Shown here: positions 39,711 to 50,910 of the stretch, one piece after another
How the letters are laid out: each line of letters opens with the position of its first letter
Position numbering within the stretch: position 1 is the stretch's first letter
From: Streptomyces parvulus
Lineage (GTDB): Bacteria; Actinomycetota; Actinomycetes; Streptomycetales; Streptomycetaceae
Assembly (NCBI RefSeq): GCF_014648855.1
Contig: NZ_BMRX01000010.1
Location: 361,120-425,119 of the forward strand
Reading direction: 5' to 3'
DNA length: 64,000 bases
Notes under the pieces: generated by a model
What the model saw: only the letters and a program-made list of their open reading frames with translations
The model's database searches: none
Told to the model about the DNA's origin: nothing
Program-made: the position numbers and the translations under genes

Positions 39711-40826
39711 TCAGCCGAGCAGCGAGGCCAGCTCGACGTGCTCCATGCCGTGGGCCTCGGCGACCTCCTTGTAAACGACCTTGCCGTCATGGGTGTTGAG
39801 GCCCTTGGCGAGCGCGGGGTCGCGGCGCAGCGCCTCGACCCAGCCGCGGTTGGCCAGCTCCACGATGTACGGCAGCGTGGCGTTGGTCAGCGCGTTGGTG
39901 GAGGTGTTGGACACCGCGCCCGGCATGTTGGCCACGCAGTAGAAGATCGAGTTGTGGACCGGGAAGGTCGGCTCGGCGTGCGTGGTGGGACGCGAGTCCT
40001 CGAAGCAGCCGCCCTGGTCGATCGCGATGTCGACAAGAACACTTCCCGGCTTCATCCGGGAGACCAGCTCGTTGGTGACCAGCTTCGGGGCCTTGGCGCC
40101 CGGGATGAGCACCGCGCCGATGACCAGGTCGGCGTCGACGACGGCCTTCTCCAGCTCGAAGGAGTTGGACATGACGGCCTTGACCTTGGTGCCGAAGATC
40201 TTGTCGGCCTCGCGCAGCTTGTTGATGTCGCGGTCGAGCAGGGTCACGTCGAAGCCCATGCCGACGGCGATCTGCGTGGCGTTCCAGCCGGAGACGCCAC
40301 CGCCGATGACGACGGCCTTGGCGGGGATCACGCCGGGCACGCCGCCGGGCAGCACACCGCGCCCGCCGTTCGAGGCCATCAGGTGGTAGGCGCCGACCTG
40401 CGGGGCGAGCCGGCCCGCGACCTCGGACATCGGGGCGAGCAGCGGGAGCCCGCGGCTGGGCAGCTCGACGGTCTCGTAGGCGATCGCGGTGGTGCCGGAC
40501 TCGACGAGGGCATCCGTGCACGCCTTGGAGGCGGCCAGGTGCAGGTAGGTGAAGAGCGTCTGGTCCTTGCGGAGGCGGTGGTACTCCTCCGCGATCGGCT
40601 CCTTGACCTTGAGCACCAGGTCGGCGGTGGCCCAGACCTCGTCGGCGGTGTCCAGTATCCGGGCACCGGCGGCGATGTACTCGGCGTCCGGGATCGAGGA
40701 GCCGACGCCGGCCTCGCGCTCGATGACCACCTGGTGGCCGTGGCGCACCAGCTCGTGCACGCCGGCGGGGGTGATGGCCACCCGGAACTCGTTGTTCTTG
40801 ACCTCGCGGGGGATGCCGACCTTCAC
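39711..40826 (-). CDS. ald: alanine dehydrogenase
   Basis: A 371-residue enzyme, the usual family length. MKVGIPREVKNNEFRVAITPAGV is the conserved N-terminus, VIGGGVSGWNATQIAVGMGFDVTLLDRD the NAD-binding fold, and KVKEPIAEEYHRLRKDQTLFTYLHLAASK carries substrate-binding Lys and His. It interconverts L-alanine and pyruvate/ammonia. GTG 40826 is chosen, as homologues start at this point; a further GTG at 40835 is possible. A candidate promoter TAGACA-N16-TAGACT lies at 40955-40928 in the minus strand. Confidence 0.93.
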   Translation of the reverse strand: MKVGIPREVKNNEFRVAITPAGVHELVRHGHQVVIEREAGVGSSIPDAEYIAAGARILDTADEVWATADLVLKVKEPIAEEYHRLRKDQTLFTYLHLAASKACTDALVESGTTAIAYETVELPSRGLPLLAPMSEVAGRLAPQVGAYHLMASNGGRGVLPGGVPGVIPAKAVVIGGGVSGWNATQIAVGMGFDVTLLDRDINKLREADKIFGTKVKAVMSNSFELEKAVVDADLVIGAVLIPGAKAPKLVTNELVSRMKPGSVLVDIAIDQGGCFEDSRPTTHAEPTFPVHNSIFYCVANMPGAVSNTSTNALTNATLPYIVELANRGWVEALRRDPALAKGLNTHDGKVVYKEVAEAHGMEHVELASLLG

Positions 40827-40927
40827 GGGGATCACGGTCCTTGGCTCAGAGGATGGGCTATTACAAGGCATACCCGCTCAAGCGCGGGCACACCGGGAGA
40901 GACCGCAGGAGAATGTGCGGCAGAGCC

Positions 40928-40955
40928 AGTCTAATGAAGGTGTTCCCGCTGTCTA
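40928..40955 (-). promoter_or_regulatory. candidate ald promoter
   Basis: TAGACA (40955-40950) and TAGACT (40933-40928) on the minus strand are 16 bp apart, about 100 bp upstream of the ald start, in a locally AT-richer stretch. Confidence 0.45.
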
Positions 40956-40968
40956 GCCTTTCAAAGCA

Positions 40969-42996
40969 TCAATCTTCTGAGGAAGCGCTACGGATTTCGC
41001 AGGCATCTTCGGGATCTTCCCTCAGCATGCGGTCCGCGGCACTTCGTTCCAGGCCCGCCGACACGGGGTCACCGAGCCGGTCGAGGGTGTCGGCGAGACG
41101 CAGGTGCAGGGCCGCTTGGAGCCGGACGTCCTCGGCCCGGCGGGCCCACTCGACGGCCTCCCGGCAGGTGCGCAGCGACTCCTCGGGGCGTCCGGCGTAC
41201 TCCTGGACCCGGGCCAGCTCGGACAGCGCCCGCGCCTGCGCGGCCACGTCCCCGGCCTTGCGGTGCCCGGCGACCGCGGCACGCCACGACCGCACCGCCT
41301 CCCCGTAGCGGCCCGCGTAGGTGTGGGCGGCGGCGATGCGGCCGTAGATCCGGGCGGCGTCCGCGCGCTCGTCCCGGGCCAGCCGCTGGGCCAGGGCCCG
41401 GCCGAACCAGTCGGCGGCCCGGTCGTAGTCCCCGAGCTCCAGGTGGGCGCCGCCGACGGATTCCATCGCGCGGCCGGTGGCGTACGGGTCGTTCGCCTCG
41501 CGTCCGGCGTCCAGCGCGGCCCGGTAGCGCACCAGGGCCTCGGCGGTGCGGCCGGTGCGGGCGTCGAGGTCGGCCAGGTTCAGCAGGGCCGCCGCCTTCT
41601 CCCGGGGCAGCTCGCGGCGCTCCGCCACGTCGAGCACGAGGCGGTGGATGCCGTACAGGTCGGGGGCCGCGGCCTGAGTGCCGAAGTGCGCCACCATGGC
41701 CCACACCAGCTGGGACATCAGCCGGCGGGCCAGGGTGTCCAGCTCGCCGTCGGCGACCGCGAGGCGGGCCGAGGCCAGCAGGGCGGGGCGCCGGGCGCGC
41801 AGCCAGTCGGCGGCCGCACGCGGAGTGGGGAAGCGCAGGTCGCGCGGCATGCCCACGAGCTTCTCGCGGGCCTGCGGACTGTCCGTCTCCGTGACCGCCC
41901 GGCAGGACTGCAGCAGCCGCACCGTGCGCTCCAGCATCCGGGCCCGGGCCAGCTGCAGCTCGGCCGGCCGGTCGTGGGTGTCGGCGAGGCGGGCCAGCCG
42001 GGCGTGCAGGCAGGCGGGGACCTCGTACGCGGGCGGGGTGGAGCCGGCCTCGCGCAGCAGGCCCAGGCCGACGAAGTCGTCCAGGGTGGCGCGGGCACCG
42101 CTCACCGAGCAGCCGGCCAGCGCGGAGGCGGTGTGCGGGTCGACCAGGCCCGCCGGGGCGAGGGAGAGCAGCCGCAGCATCCGGGCGGCGGTGCTGGGCA
42201 GGGACGCGTAGACGAGCCCGAAGACGCGGCTGAGCGCGGTGCCCTCGTCACCCTCCGCGTGCACGTGCTTGGCCAGGTCGGCGACGGCCGCCTGGGGCCG
42301 GGCCGCGAGCCAGCCGCCGGCCAGGGTGAGCGCGGCGGGGTGGGCCTGGCACAGCTCGACCAGCTGCTCGGCGGCCCGGGGGTCGACGGTGACGCGGACC
42401 GAGCCGGTGTAGCGGGACAGCAGCTCCATGGCCGACTTGGTGTCGAGGCCGCCCAGCGTGCACGGGCGGACGTCCGCGATGCCGGTCAGGGGCCCCTCGG
42501 CGACCACCACGGCCAGGCATTCGGGGGCGTCCGGCAGCAGGGCGTCGACCTGCTCGGCGTCGGCGGCGTCGTCGAGCAGCAGCAGGACCCGGCGGTCGGC
42601 CAGGGCGGTGCGCAGGGCCTCGGTGAGGTCGTCCTCGTCGGCGCCGGGCGGGCTGGGCCGGTCCAGTCCCGCGAGGAGTTCGCGGGCGACGCGCGCGACC
42701 GGCACGCGGGTGCCGTCCGGTTCGCCGAGCCGGGCGCGCAGCACGCCGTCGGGGTAGTCGGCCGCGACCAGGGCGGCCAGTTCCTCGGCGAGCGCGGTGC
42801 GGCCGGAGCCGGGGCGCCCGGCGATGAGCAGCACGCGCGCGCGTGGAGCCTTGCGTCCGGCGAGGGTGTCCAGGCCCGCGCGCTCGATGTCGGCGCGCAG
42901 CTCCTTGAGTTCCCGGGTGCGGCCCAGGAACCGACTCTCCTCGACAGGGTCGTCCGACAGCCGTACGCCGTCCGTGTCCACCGCCTGATCCGTCAC
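40969..42996 (-). CDS. NB-ARC ATPase with TPR repeats (STAND-type)
   Basis: A 675-residue protein. After a short N-terminus, LGRTRELKELRADIE leads into the NB-ARC P-loop GRPGSGRTALAEEL, RRVLLLLDDAADAEQVDALLPDAPECLAVVV (Walker B and sensor region), and a winged-helix segment (RMLRLLSLAPAGLVD). The C-terminal 250 residues contain at least four TPR-like repeats, such as TAEALVRYRAALDAGREANDPYATGRAMESVG. It resembles the ATPase and TPR parts of AfsR-like SARP regulators, but lacks the N-terminal SARP/BTAD DNA-binding and effector domains. A signalling or scaffold role is plausible. GTG 42996 follows GGGAG. Confidence 0.75.
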   Translation of the reverse strand: MTDQAVDTDGVRLSDDPVEESRFLGRTRELKELRADIERAGLDTLAGRKAPRARVLLIAGRPGSGRTALAEELAALVAADYPDGVLRARLGEPDGTRVPVARVARELLAGLDRPSPPGADEDDLTEALRTALADRRVLLLLDDAADAEQVDALLPDAPECLAVVVAEGPLTGIADVRPCTLGGLDTKSAMELLSRYTGSVRVTVDPRAAEQLVELCQAHPAALTLAGGWLAARPQAAVADLAKHVHAEGDEGTALSRVFGLVYASLPSTAARMLRLLSLAPAGLVDPHTASALAGCSVSGARATLDDFVGLGLLREAGSTPPAYEVPACLHARLARLADTHDRPAELQLARARMLERTVRLLQSCRAVTETDSPQAREKLVGMPRDLRFPTPRAAADWLRARRPALLASARLAVADGELDTLARRLMSQLVWAMVAHFGTQAAAPDLYGIHRLVLDVAERRELPREKAAALLNLADLDARTGRTAEALVRYRAALDAGREANDPYATGRAMESVGGAHLELGDYDRAADWFGRALAQRLARDERADAARIYGRIAAAHTYAGRYGEAVRSWRAAVAGHRKAGDVAAQARALSELARVQEYAGRPEESLRTCREAVEWARRAEDVRLQAALHLRLADTLDRLGDPVSAGLERSAADRMLREDPEDACEIRSASSED

Positions 42997-43151
42997 GGGC
43001 CACACTCCCGATCCCACCGCACCGGCGCCCGCCGGAACCCCGGTTCGGGCGTTTCCCGAGCCTAGTTCACGCTCTGCGACGTTCCCGGCGGAGCGCGGCG
43101 GGCAGGTCCCTCGATCGGATCAACAGATGGTCACACCGGTGGGGGTGGAAG

Positions 43152-43187
43152 CGCGTCCCGACGTCATGCGTCAGCGCGTCGGGCGCG
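43152..43187. terminator. hairpin downstream of Nudix gene
   Basis: CGCGTCCCGACG and CGTCGGGCGCG form an imperfect GC-rich stem with one bulge, between the NB-ARC gene and the Nudix stop codon. Confidence 0.5.
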
Positions 43188-43196
43188 TGGAGCGCG

Positions 43197-43832
43197 TCAG
43201 GCCTCGAACGGGCGGGCCGGCCACGGCGCCTCGGCCGGGCGCAGCGTGTCGAAGCCGTCGCCCCGCTCCGCGGCGAGCAGCGAGAGCACGCCCACGACCA
43301 GGCAGTTGTTGTGCAGCTCGCCCGCGAGCACGCCGCGCACCAGGTCGGCGACCGGCACCCGGGCCAGCTCCATGTCGGCCTCTTCGTCCTCGACCTCGAA
43401 GCGCGCGCCCTCGGCCTCGGACAGGTTCCGGGCGAGGAAGATCCGCACGGCCTCGTCGCAGCCGCCGGGGGTGGTGTAGACGTCGGTCAGCACCCGCCAG
43501 TCCTCGGCCTTGACGTGCGCCTCCTCGTACAGCTCCCGCTGGGCGGCGTGCAGCGGGTTCTCCCCGGGGACGTCGAGGAGGCCGGCGGGGATCTCCCACA
43601 GCCTCTCGCGCACGGGGTGGCGGTACTGCTTGATGACCAGCACCCGGCCCTCGCCGTCCAGGGCGACGACGGCCACCGAGCCGGGGTGGACCTGGTAGTC
43701 GCGGGTCACCACGGACCCGTCGGGCATGACCACGTCGTCCGTGCGGACGGAGGTCTTCTTGCCCCGGAAGGGCGTCGCGGTCCCCCGGACCTCCCACTCC
43801 TCGCGGGTGTCCTTGATCGTGCTGCCCGTCAT
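43197..43832 (-). CDS. Nudix hydrolase, ADP-ribose pyrophosphatase type
   Basis: A 211-residue enzyme with the order seen in ADP-ribose pyrophosphatases: an N-terminal substrate domain (TSVRTDDVVMPDGSVVTRDYQVHPGSVAVV), VLVIKQYRHPVRERLWEIPAGLLD, then the Nudix box ENPLHAAQRELYEEAHV and YTTPGGCDEAVRIFLARNL. The last glycine of the Nudix box is replaced by His, which should be tolerated. It hydrolyses ADP-ribose or similar nucleotides. ATG 43832 is the start. pyrG lies upstream on the same strand, separated by a terminator at 43864-43899. Confidence 0.85.
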   Translation of the reverse strand: MTGSTIKDTREEWEVRGTATPFRGKKTSVRTDDVVMPDGSVVTRDYQVHPGSVAVVALDGEGRVLVIKQYRHPVRERLWEIPAGLLDVPGENPLHAAQRELYEEAHVKAEDWRVLTDVYTTPGGCDEAVRIFLARNLSEAEGARFEVEDEEADMELARVPVADLVRGVLAGELHNNCLVVGVLSLLAAERGDGFDTLRPAEAPWPARPFEA

Positions 43833-43863
43833 GCCTGACCTGCCCTTTCAGACGTACGCGAAA

Positions 43864-43899
43864 GCCGGGGCCCGCGCCGTTAAGTGCGCGTGCCCCGGC
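43864..43899. terminator. hairpin after pyrG
   Basis: GCCGGGGC and GCCCCGGC with inner GCGC pairings form a stable stem in the 85-base pyrG-Nudix spacer. Confidence 0.6.
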
Positions 43900-43917
43900 C
43901 ACCGTACAACTGGTGTG

Positions 43918-45567
<1,650 letters not shown>

Positions 45568-46108
45568 GGCCAAAGGGGGGCTCCCGTGGTCGCGGTCTGG
45601 GGTGCGGTGCGTTCGCCCTCCGCCCCGGTCGTGCGGGGTGTCGGCGGCGGCGCCGTCGCTGCGGTTCCGGGGTTTTTCTCCCACCGGTCCACGGGCTACC
45701 AGCGTATCAGCGCCTCGGGGCGGCGGCTTCCGGCCACCCTCCGCGCACGCCCGGACACACAGGTGGGAGGGTCACACTTTCCTCACCCGGTGGTCACCCG
45801 TTCGGCGGACCCGGGTTGCCCGGAGCGGCACACAGATCATCTACGTGCGTCGTATCCTGCTCGGACGTTCGCTGCCGGGCCGGCCCGGCGACACGGCACC
45901 ACCCCCGCCGGTCACCAGCCGGAACAACGAGAGCGCGTCAGCTCGTTGAGCGACAATTGTCGTTTGCGGCGCAGGTTTGGCTTCACGGCCGGACGACTGC
46001 TTTGCTTCATGGCTCAACGACACATGAACACATCCCTGACCCCACCCCTTGACCGCACTAGCGACCGCCCCATCGCGGGGTGACGTGGCCGTTCGACTGG
46101 AGTTGCAC
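45568..46108. other. long divergent region between pyrG and GH15 gene
   Basis: The 541 bases lie between the divergent starts of pyrG and the GH15 gene. They contain a perfect 12-bp palindrome, CGACAATTGTCG (45951-45962), in an otherwise GC-rich context. Open frames there are shadows without ribosome binding sites. Confidence 0.45.
45951..45962. promoter_or_regulatory. 12-bp perfect palindrome CGACAATTGTCG
   Basis: The symmetric ACAATTGT core is rare in 70+ % GC DNA and resembles operator half-site pairs of MarR/OhrR-type regulators. It lies 147 bp upstream of the GH15 start. Confidence 0.35.
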
Positions 46109-47911
46109 GTGGCCGGGCGCATCGAAGACTACGCACTCATCGGAGACATGCAGACCGCCGCACTGGTCTGCCGGGACGGCACAGTCGACTGGCTGTGCCT
46201 GCCCCGCTTCGACTCGCATGCCATCTTCGCCGGTCTGCTGGGCACCGGGGAACACGGCTTCTGGCGGATGGGGCCGGCCTACGCCCCCGGCGCCGAGCCG
46301 CCGACCGCGGCCCGGCGGACCTACCGCGGCGACTCGCTGATCCTGGAGTCCGAGTGGGACACCGGACGGGGCACCGTCCGGGTGACCGATTTCATGCCGC
46401 CGCGCGACGGCGCGCCGCAGCTGATCCGGATCGTGGAGGGCGTCTCCGGCCGGGTGCCGATGCGCTCGGAGCTGCGGATGCGGTTCAGCTACGGCCGGGT
46501 CGTCCCGTGGGTGCACAAGCACGAGGGCCGCACGGTGGCGGTCGCGGGACCGGACTCCGTGTGGTTCGACACGGACGTCGAGACCTACGGCAAGGCGCTG
46601 ACCACGTACGCGGACTTCACGGTCGCGCCGGGTGACCGGATCGCGTTCACCATCTCGTGGGAGCCCTCGCACAAGCAGCCGCCCCCGCTCCCCGAGCCGG
46701 AGCAGTCCCTGGAGGCCACCGAGGACTTCTGGCGCGACTGGGTCGAGCACTGCACGTACCACGGCCCCTACCGGGAGGCCGTGGTCCGCTCGCTGATCAC
46801 GCTGAAGGCCCTGACGTACGCCCCCACCGGCGGGATCGTCGCCGCGCCCACCACCTCCCTCCCGGAGGAGATCGGCGGCGTCCGCAACTGGGACTACCGC
46901 TACACCTGGCTGCGCGACGCGGCGATCACCCTGTCCTCACTGCTGCGCACCGGCTACCGCGAGGAGGCCCGCGCCTGGCGCGAGTGGCTGCTGCGCGCGG
47001 TGGCCGGCGACCCCGAGAACCTGCAGATCATGTACGGCATCGCCGGTGAGCGGGAGCTGGGCGAGGCGGAGCTGGACTGGCTGCCGGGCTACGAGAACTC
47101 CACCCCGGTCCGGGTCGGCAACGGCGCCGCCCACCAGCTCCAGCTGGACGTCTACGGCGAGGTCACCGAGGCCCTGCACCTGGCCCACATGACGGGCCTG
47201 GCCCGCAACGACTACGCCTCGGTGCTCCAGCTGAAGCTGATCCGCTACCTGGAGGACCACTGGCAGGAGCCCGATGAGGGCATCTGGGAGGTGCGCGGCC
47301 CGCGCCGGCACTTCGTGCACTCGAAGGTGATGGCCTGGGTCGCCGTCGACCGCACGATCAAGCTGATCGAGTCCGGCGACGCCGACGGCCCGCTGGAGCG
47401 CTGGAAGCAGCTGCGCGACGACATCCACCGGGACGTGTGCGAGAAGGGCTACGACAAGGAACGCAACACGTTCACGCAGTCCTACGGCTCCCAGGAGCTG
47501 GACGCCTCCCTGCTGCTGATCCCGCAGATGGGCTTCCTGCCGCCGGACGACAAGCGGGTCATCGGCACCATCGAGGCCATCCAGCGTGAGCTGTCCACGT
47601 CGGACGGGTTCATCCTGCGCTACCCGACGGACGGCAAGGACGAGGGCGTCGACGGCCTGCCGGGCGACGAGGGCGCGTTCCTCGCCTGTTCGTTCTGGAT
47701 GGCGGACGACCTGGCGATGATCGGCCGGGTGGACGAGGCCCGCAAGCTCTTCGAGAAGCTGCTCTCCCTGCGCAACGACCTCGGCCTGCTGGCCGAGGAG
47801 TGGGACCCGCGCCTCCAGCGCCAGGTCGGCAACTTCCCGCAGGCCTTCAGCCACGTGCCGCTGATCGACACGGCGCTGCGGCTGACGGCCAGCGGAGCCT
47901 ACGGGGGCTAG
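46109..47911 (+). CDS. glycoside hydrolase family 15 protein (trehalase/glucoamylase-like)
   Basis: A 600-residue protein. IEDYALIGDMQTAALVCRDGTVDWLCLPRFDS is the characteristic N-terminus, RNWDYRYTWLRDAAITLSSLL the first (alpha/alpha)6-barrel substrate-binding segment, and LLAEEWDPRLQRQVGNFPQAFSHV the conserved C-terminal segment with the general base Glu. Actinobacterial proteins of this type are usually intracellular trehalases. No signal peptide is present. GTG 46109, six bases after GGAG, is preferred over TTG/GTG codons further upstream. A strong terminator follows. Confidence 0.85.
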   Translation: MAGRIEDYALIGDMQTAALVCRDGTVDWLCLPRFDSHAIFAGLLGTGEHGFWRMGPAYAPGAEPPTAARRTYRGDSLILESEWDTGRGTVRVTDFMPPRDGAPQLIRIVEGVSGRVPMRSELRMRFSYGRVVPWVHKHEGRTVAVAGPDSVWFDTDVETYGKALTTYADFTVAPGDRIAFTISWEPSHKQPPPLPEPEQSLEATEDFWRDWVEHCTYHGPYREAVVRSLITLKALTYAPTGGIVAAPTTSLPEEIGGVRNWDYRYTWLRDAAITLSSLLRTGYREEARAWREWLLRAVAGDPENLQIMYGIAGERELGEAELDWLPGYENSTPVRVGNGAAHQLQLDVYGEVTEALHLAHMTGLARNDYASVLQLKLIRYLEDHWQEPDEGIWEVRGPRRHFVHSKVMAWVAVDRTIKLIESGDADGPLERWKQLRDDIHRDVCEKGYDKERNTFTQSYGSQELDASLLLIPQMGFLPPDDKRVIGTIEAIQRELSTSDGFILRYPTDGKDEGVDGLPGDEGAFLACSFWMADDLAMIGRVDEARKLFEKLLSLRNDLGLLAEEWDPRLQRQVGNFPQAFSHVPLIDTALRLTASGAYGG

Positions 47912-47930
47912 CGCGGCGTACCGAGGCTCC

Positions 47931-47972
47931 CGGGCCCGGTCCCTCGCCGTACGCGGTGAGGGACCGGGCCCG
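47931..47972. terminator. strong hairpin after GH15 gene
   Basis: CGGGCCCGGTCCCTC and GAGGGACCGGGCCCG form a 15-bp perfect stem around 12 nt, 19 bases beyond the stop codon. Confidence 0.8.
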
Positions 47973-48117
47973 GCGGCTCAGCGGGCCGGCGCGGTCCGTG
48001 TCCGACCGGTCGGCCGAAGAGCGCGGCCACCGACGCGGCGCCCAGAGGCCGCGCCGGTGTTCGAGGGCCCCGACCCGCGGATGTCCCGGGCGGGCGGCTG
48101 CGGGTAGCGTCCGGCTC

Positions 48118-49764
48118 ATGGACAGCGGCAGGAACAGCGCATTCGACACCCAGGGCGCCGGGATCACCGTGCAGCGGGCACTGGAGCTGCCCGGGCTGCG
48201 CAGCGGCCTGCCGGAGATCGTGGCGGGCGCCGACCGGCTGCACCGCACCGTGCGCTGGGTGCACGCCGGCGAGGTGCCGAACATCGCCTCGCTCCTCAAG
48301 GGCGGCGAGCTGCTGCTGACCACGGGGTACGGCCTGGGGACCCGCCCGGCCGAGCAGCGGGCCTTCGTCCGCACGCTGGCCGAGCGCGGCATCGCGGCCC
48401 TCGTCGTCGAACTGGGCCCGCGCTTCGCCCGCCTGCCCTCGGCGCTCGTGGACACCGCCCGGGCGGCGGGGCTGCCGCTGGTGCAGCTGCACCGCGAGGT
48501 GCCGTTCGTGACGGTGACCGAGGAGATCCACACCGAGATCGTCAACGGCCACTACGCGCTGCTCCAGCGGGCCGAGGAGGTGCACCGCCGGTGCACCCGG
48601 GCCCTGCTGGGCGGTGGCGGGGTCCCCCAGGTGCTCGGCATCCTGGCCGACTTCGGCGACAACCCGGTCTTCCTGGAGACCACCGACGGCCGCCTGCTGT
48701 ACGCGGCGGGTGCCGGGCCGGAGGGGGCCGATCCGCTCCAGGTGTGGGAAGGGCTGCGCGGCCCGCACAAGGACGCGCCGCCGCCGGCCGGCTCGGTGCT
48801 GGTGGACGTGCCCGGCGGCGGTCCGGGCGCCGGGTCGGTGCGGGCGCGGCTGGTGCTGCTGCCGGTGTGCTCGCCGCTGGCGCCGGTGCACCGGATGGCG
48901 GCGGAGCGGGCGGCGGGCATCCTCGCCGTGGTGCTGATGCAGGCGCGGCAGGAGGAGGAGCTGGCGGCGCGCGGGCGCGGCGACTTCCTCAGCGACCTCG
49001 CGGAGGGCCGCGTCACGGCGGAGGACGCCCCGGCGCAGGCCCGCGTGCTGGGCTTCAAGCCGGGCGACGGTCCGCTGCTGCCGGTGGTGATGCGGCTCGG
49101 CGACGCCCTCTCCCCCGCCGGCGGCGGCTGGGCGGTGCTGGCCCGGGCGGTCGCCGAGGAGCTGGCGTCGGTGGGCGTGCCGGTGCTGCTGGGCGTACGT
49201 CCGGTCGAGGGGCGGGTGCCGCTGCTGCTCGGCCTGCGGACGGACTCGGAGCGGGCGGCGGTCGCGGACCGGGTGGCGGCGGCGCTGCGGGCGGGTGTGG
49301 AGCGGGCCGGGATGCAGCGGCCGGGGGCGCAGCCGCCCGTCGTGGTGGTCGGGGTGGCCGGGAGCTGGGCGGCGGCGTCCGCGGGGCTGCGGCACGCAGC
49401 GGAGACGGCGACCGCCGCGCAGGGGCTGACCGACCGGCCCTGGTACGACGCGCGGCGCCTCGACATCGACCTGCTGCTGTGGCGGCTGCGCGACCATCCG
49501 GACCTCGCGGCCTTCGTGGACCGGGCGATCGGCCCGCTGCGCGACCACGACGACCGCTCGAAGCCGCCGCTGCTGCCCACGCTCCAGACGTATCTGGCGC
49601 ACGCGGGCCGCAAGGCGGAGACGGCACGCGAGCTGCACCTGAACCGGCAGACGCTCTACAACCGGCTGGCGCGGATCGGCGAGTTGCTCGGCACGGACCT
49701 GGACGACCCGCAGACCGTGCTGGCCCTGAGTCTGGCGCTGCGGGCCCGCAGGCACGTGCCGTGA
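48118..49764 (+). CDS. PucR family transcriptional regulator
   Basis: A 548-residue regulator. An N-terminal purine-catabolism-type domain (ITVQRALELPGLRSGLPEIVAGADRLHRTVRWVHAGEVPN... LKGGELLLTTG) is followed by a GGDEF-like middle part and the C-terminal helix-turn-helix HTH_30: LLPTLQTYLAHAGRKAETARELHLNRQTLYNRLARIGELLG. It probably activates or represses amino acid, purine or sugar use genes. TAGCGT lies 7 bp before ATG 48118, as expected for a leaderless transcript. A GT4 glycosyltransferase gene ends 6 bases after its stop. Confidence 0.85.
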   Translation: MDSGRNSAFDTQGAGITVQRALELPGLRSGLPEIVAGADRLHRTVRWVHAGEVPNIASLLKGGELLLTTGYGLGTRPAEQRAFVRTLAERGIAALVVELGPRFARLPSALVDTARAAGLPLVQLHREVPFVTVTEEIHTEIVNGHYALLQRAEEVHRRCTRALLGGGGVPQVLGILADFGDNPVFLETTDGRLLYAAGAGPEGADPLQVWEGLRGPHKDAPPPAGSVLVDVPGGGPGAGSVRARLVLLPVCSPLAPVHRMAAERAAGILAVVLMQARQEEELAARGRGDFLSDLAEGRVTAEDAPAQARVLGFKPGDGPLLPVVMRLGDALSPAGGGWAVLARAVAEELASVGVPVLLGVRPVEGRVPLLLGLRTDSERAAVADRVAAALRAGVERAGMQRPGAQPPVVVVGVAGSWAAASAGLRHAAETATAAQGLTDRPWYDARRLDIDLLLWRLRDHPDLAAFVDRAIGPLRDHDDRSKPPLLPTLQTYLAHAGRKAETARELHLNRQTLYNRLARIGELLGTDLDDPQTVLALSLALRARRHVP

Positions 49765-49770
49765 GCGGAG

Positions 49771-50910
49771 CTAGAGCAGCGGCGTGGGCTGGGTCAGCTC
49801 GTCGTAGACGCTGAGGACCTGGGCGACGGTCTCGTCCTCCGTCGGCCAGGTGGCCGCCTGCCGCACGCCGCGGTCCCGGAGCCGGTCTTGCCGGTCGGGG
49901 TCGGCGAGCAGGCGGACGACGCTGTCGGCGAGGGCCGCGGCGTCACCGGCCGGGACCAGTTCGGCGGCGTCGCCGACGAGTTCGGGGATGCCGCCCACGT
50001 CGGCGGCGACGAGCGGCACGCACGCGTGCAGCGCCTCCTGGGCGAGCACGGAGCGGCCGGTCTCCCGGCGGGCCGGCAGCAGCGCGAGGTCGGCGGCGGC
50101 CAGCAGGTCGGGGACGTCGTCGCGGCGGCCGGCGAGAAGCACGGGCAGCGCCTCGCGCTCGATCCGTCGCTGCAGTTCCCCGCGGAGCGGTCCCTCCCCC
50201 GCGACGACGACCAGCGGGGCGGGGTCGAGGCGGCGCCACACGTGCGCGGCGTCGAGCAGGACGTCGTAGCCCCGGTGTTCCTCCAGGGAGCCGACGGCGA
50301 CCAGCAACGGGCGTTCCACGGCGCCGAGTTCGGCCCGGAGCTTGGGGCGCAGCCGGTCGGGGTCCTCGGGTCCGGCCGGGCGGGCGGTGCGGCCGGGGAG
50401 CGCGACGGGGCCGAGCCGGGCGTCGCGCGCGCCGGTCTGCCGCGCGCCGTCGACGAGTTGCGAGGTGGTGCCGAGGACGACGGTGGCGGCCCGCATCACC
50501 CGGCGTTCCAGCGCGCGCAGCAGGTGGGCGCGGGCTCCCTCGGCGTGCGCGCGGTCGTGCCAGGTGACGACGAGCGGGGTGCGCACCCGGCGCCCGCTGA
50601 GGGCCAGCGCCGCGCGGAAGGAGGCGTGCAGCCCGTGCGCGTGCACGAGGTCGGCGTCCGCGCACGCCGCCCGCAGCGCGGCCACCGAGACGGGGTCGCT
50701 GCTGCGCGGCACGTGCACGTGGTCGGCGCCGGTGCCCGTGAAGTCGTAGGTGCACTCGGCCTCGACGGGGGCGCACACCGTGACCTTCACGCCCCTGGCG
50801 ACGAGCCCCGCGGCCAGCGAGCGCACGTGCGCGCTGCTGCCGGCGTTGCCGCCGCCCAGCACCTGCACGGTGCGCAGCGGCGACTGGCCGTGCGGTGGGT
50901 GGCTGCTCAC
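49771..50910 (-). CDS. GT4-family glycosyltransferase
   Basis: A 379-residue GT-B glycosyltransferase. RTVQVLGGGNAGSSAHVRSLAAGLVARGVKVTVCAP is the N-terminal Rossmann fold, DADLVHAHGLHASF a typical acceptor-side loop, and the C-terminal half contains VGSLEEHRGYDVLLDAAHV, VAGEGPLRGELQRRI and RETGRSVLAQEALHACVPLVAADVGGIPELV with the E-x7-E motif. The donor and acceptor are unknown; neighbouring MraY-like gene suggests cell-envelope polymer synthesis. GTG 50910 is used; GTG 50919 is possible. Confidence 0.8.
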   Translation of the reverse strand: MSSHPPHGQSPLRTVQVLGGGNAGSSAHVRSLAAGLVARGVKVTVCAPVEAECTYDFTGTGADHVHVPRSSDPVSVAALRAACADADLVHAHGLHASFRAALALSGRRVRTPLVVTWHDRAHAEGARAHLLRALERRVMRAATVVLGTTSQLVDGARQTGARDARLGPVALPGRTARPAGPEDPDRLRPKLRAELGAVERPLLVAVGSLEEHRGYDVLLDAAHVWRRLDPAPLVVVAGEGPLRGELQRRIEREALPVLLAGRRDDVPDLLAAADLALLPARRETGRSVLAQEALHACVPLVAADVGGIPELVGDAAELVPAGDAAALADSVVRLLADPDRQDRLRDRGVRQAATWPTEDETVAQVLSVYDELTQPTPLL

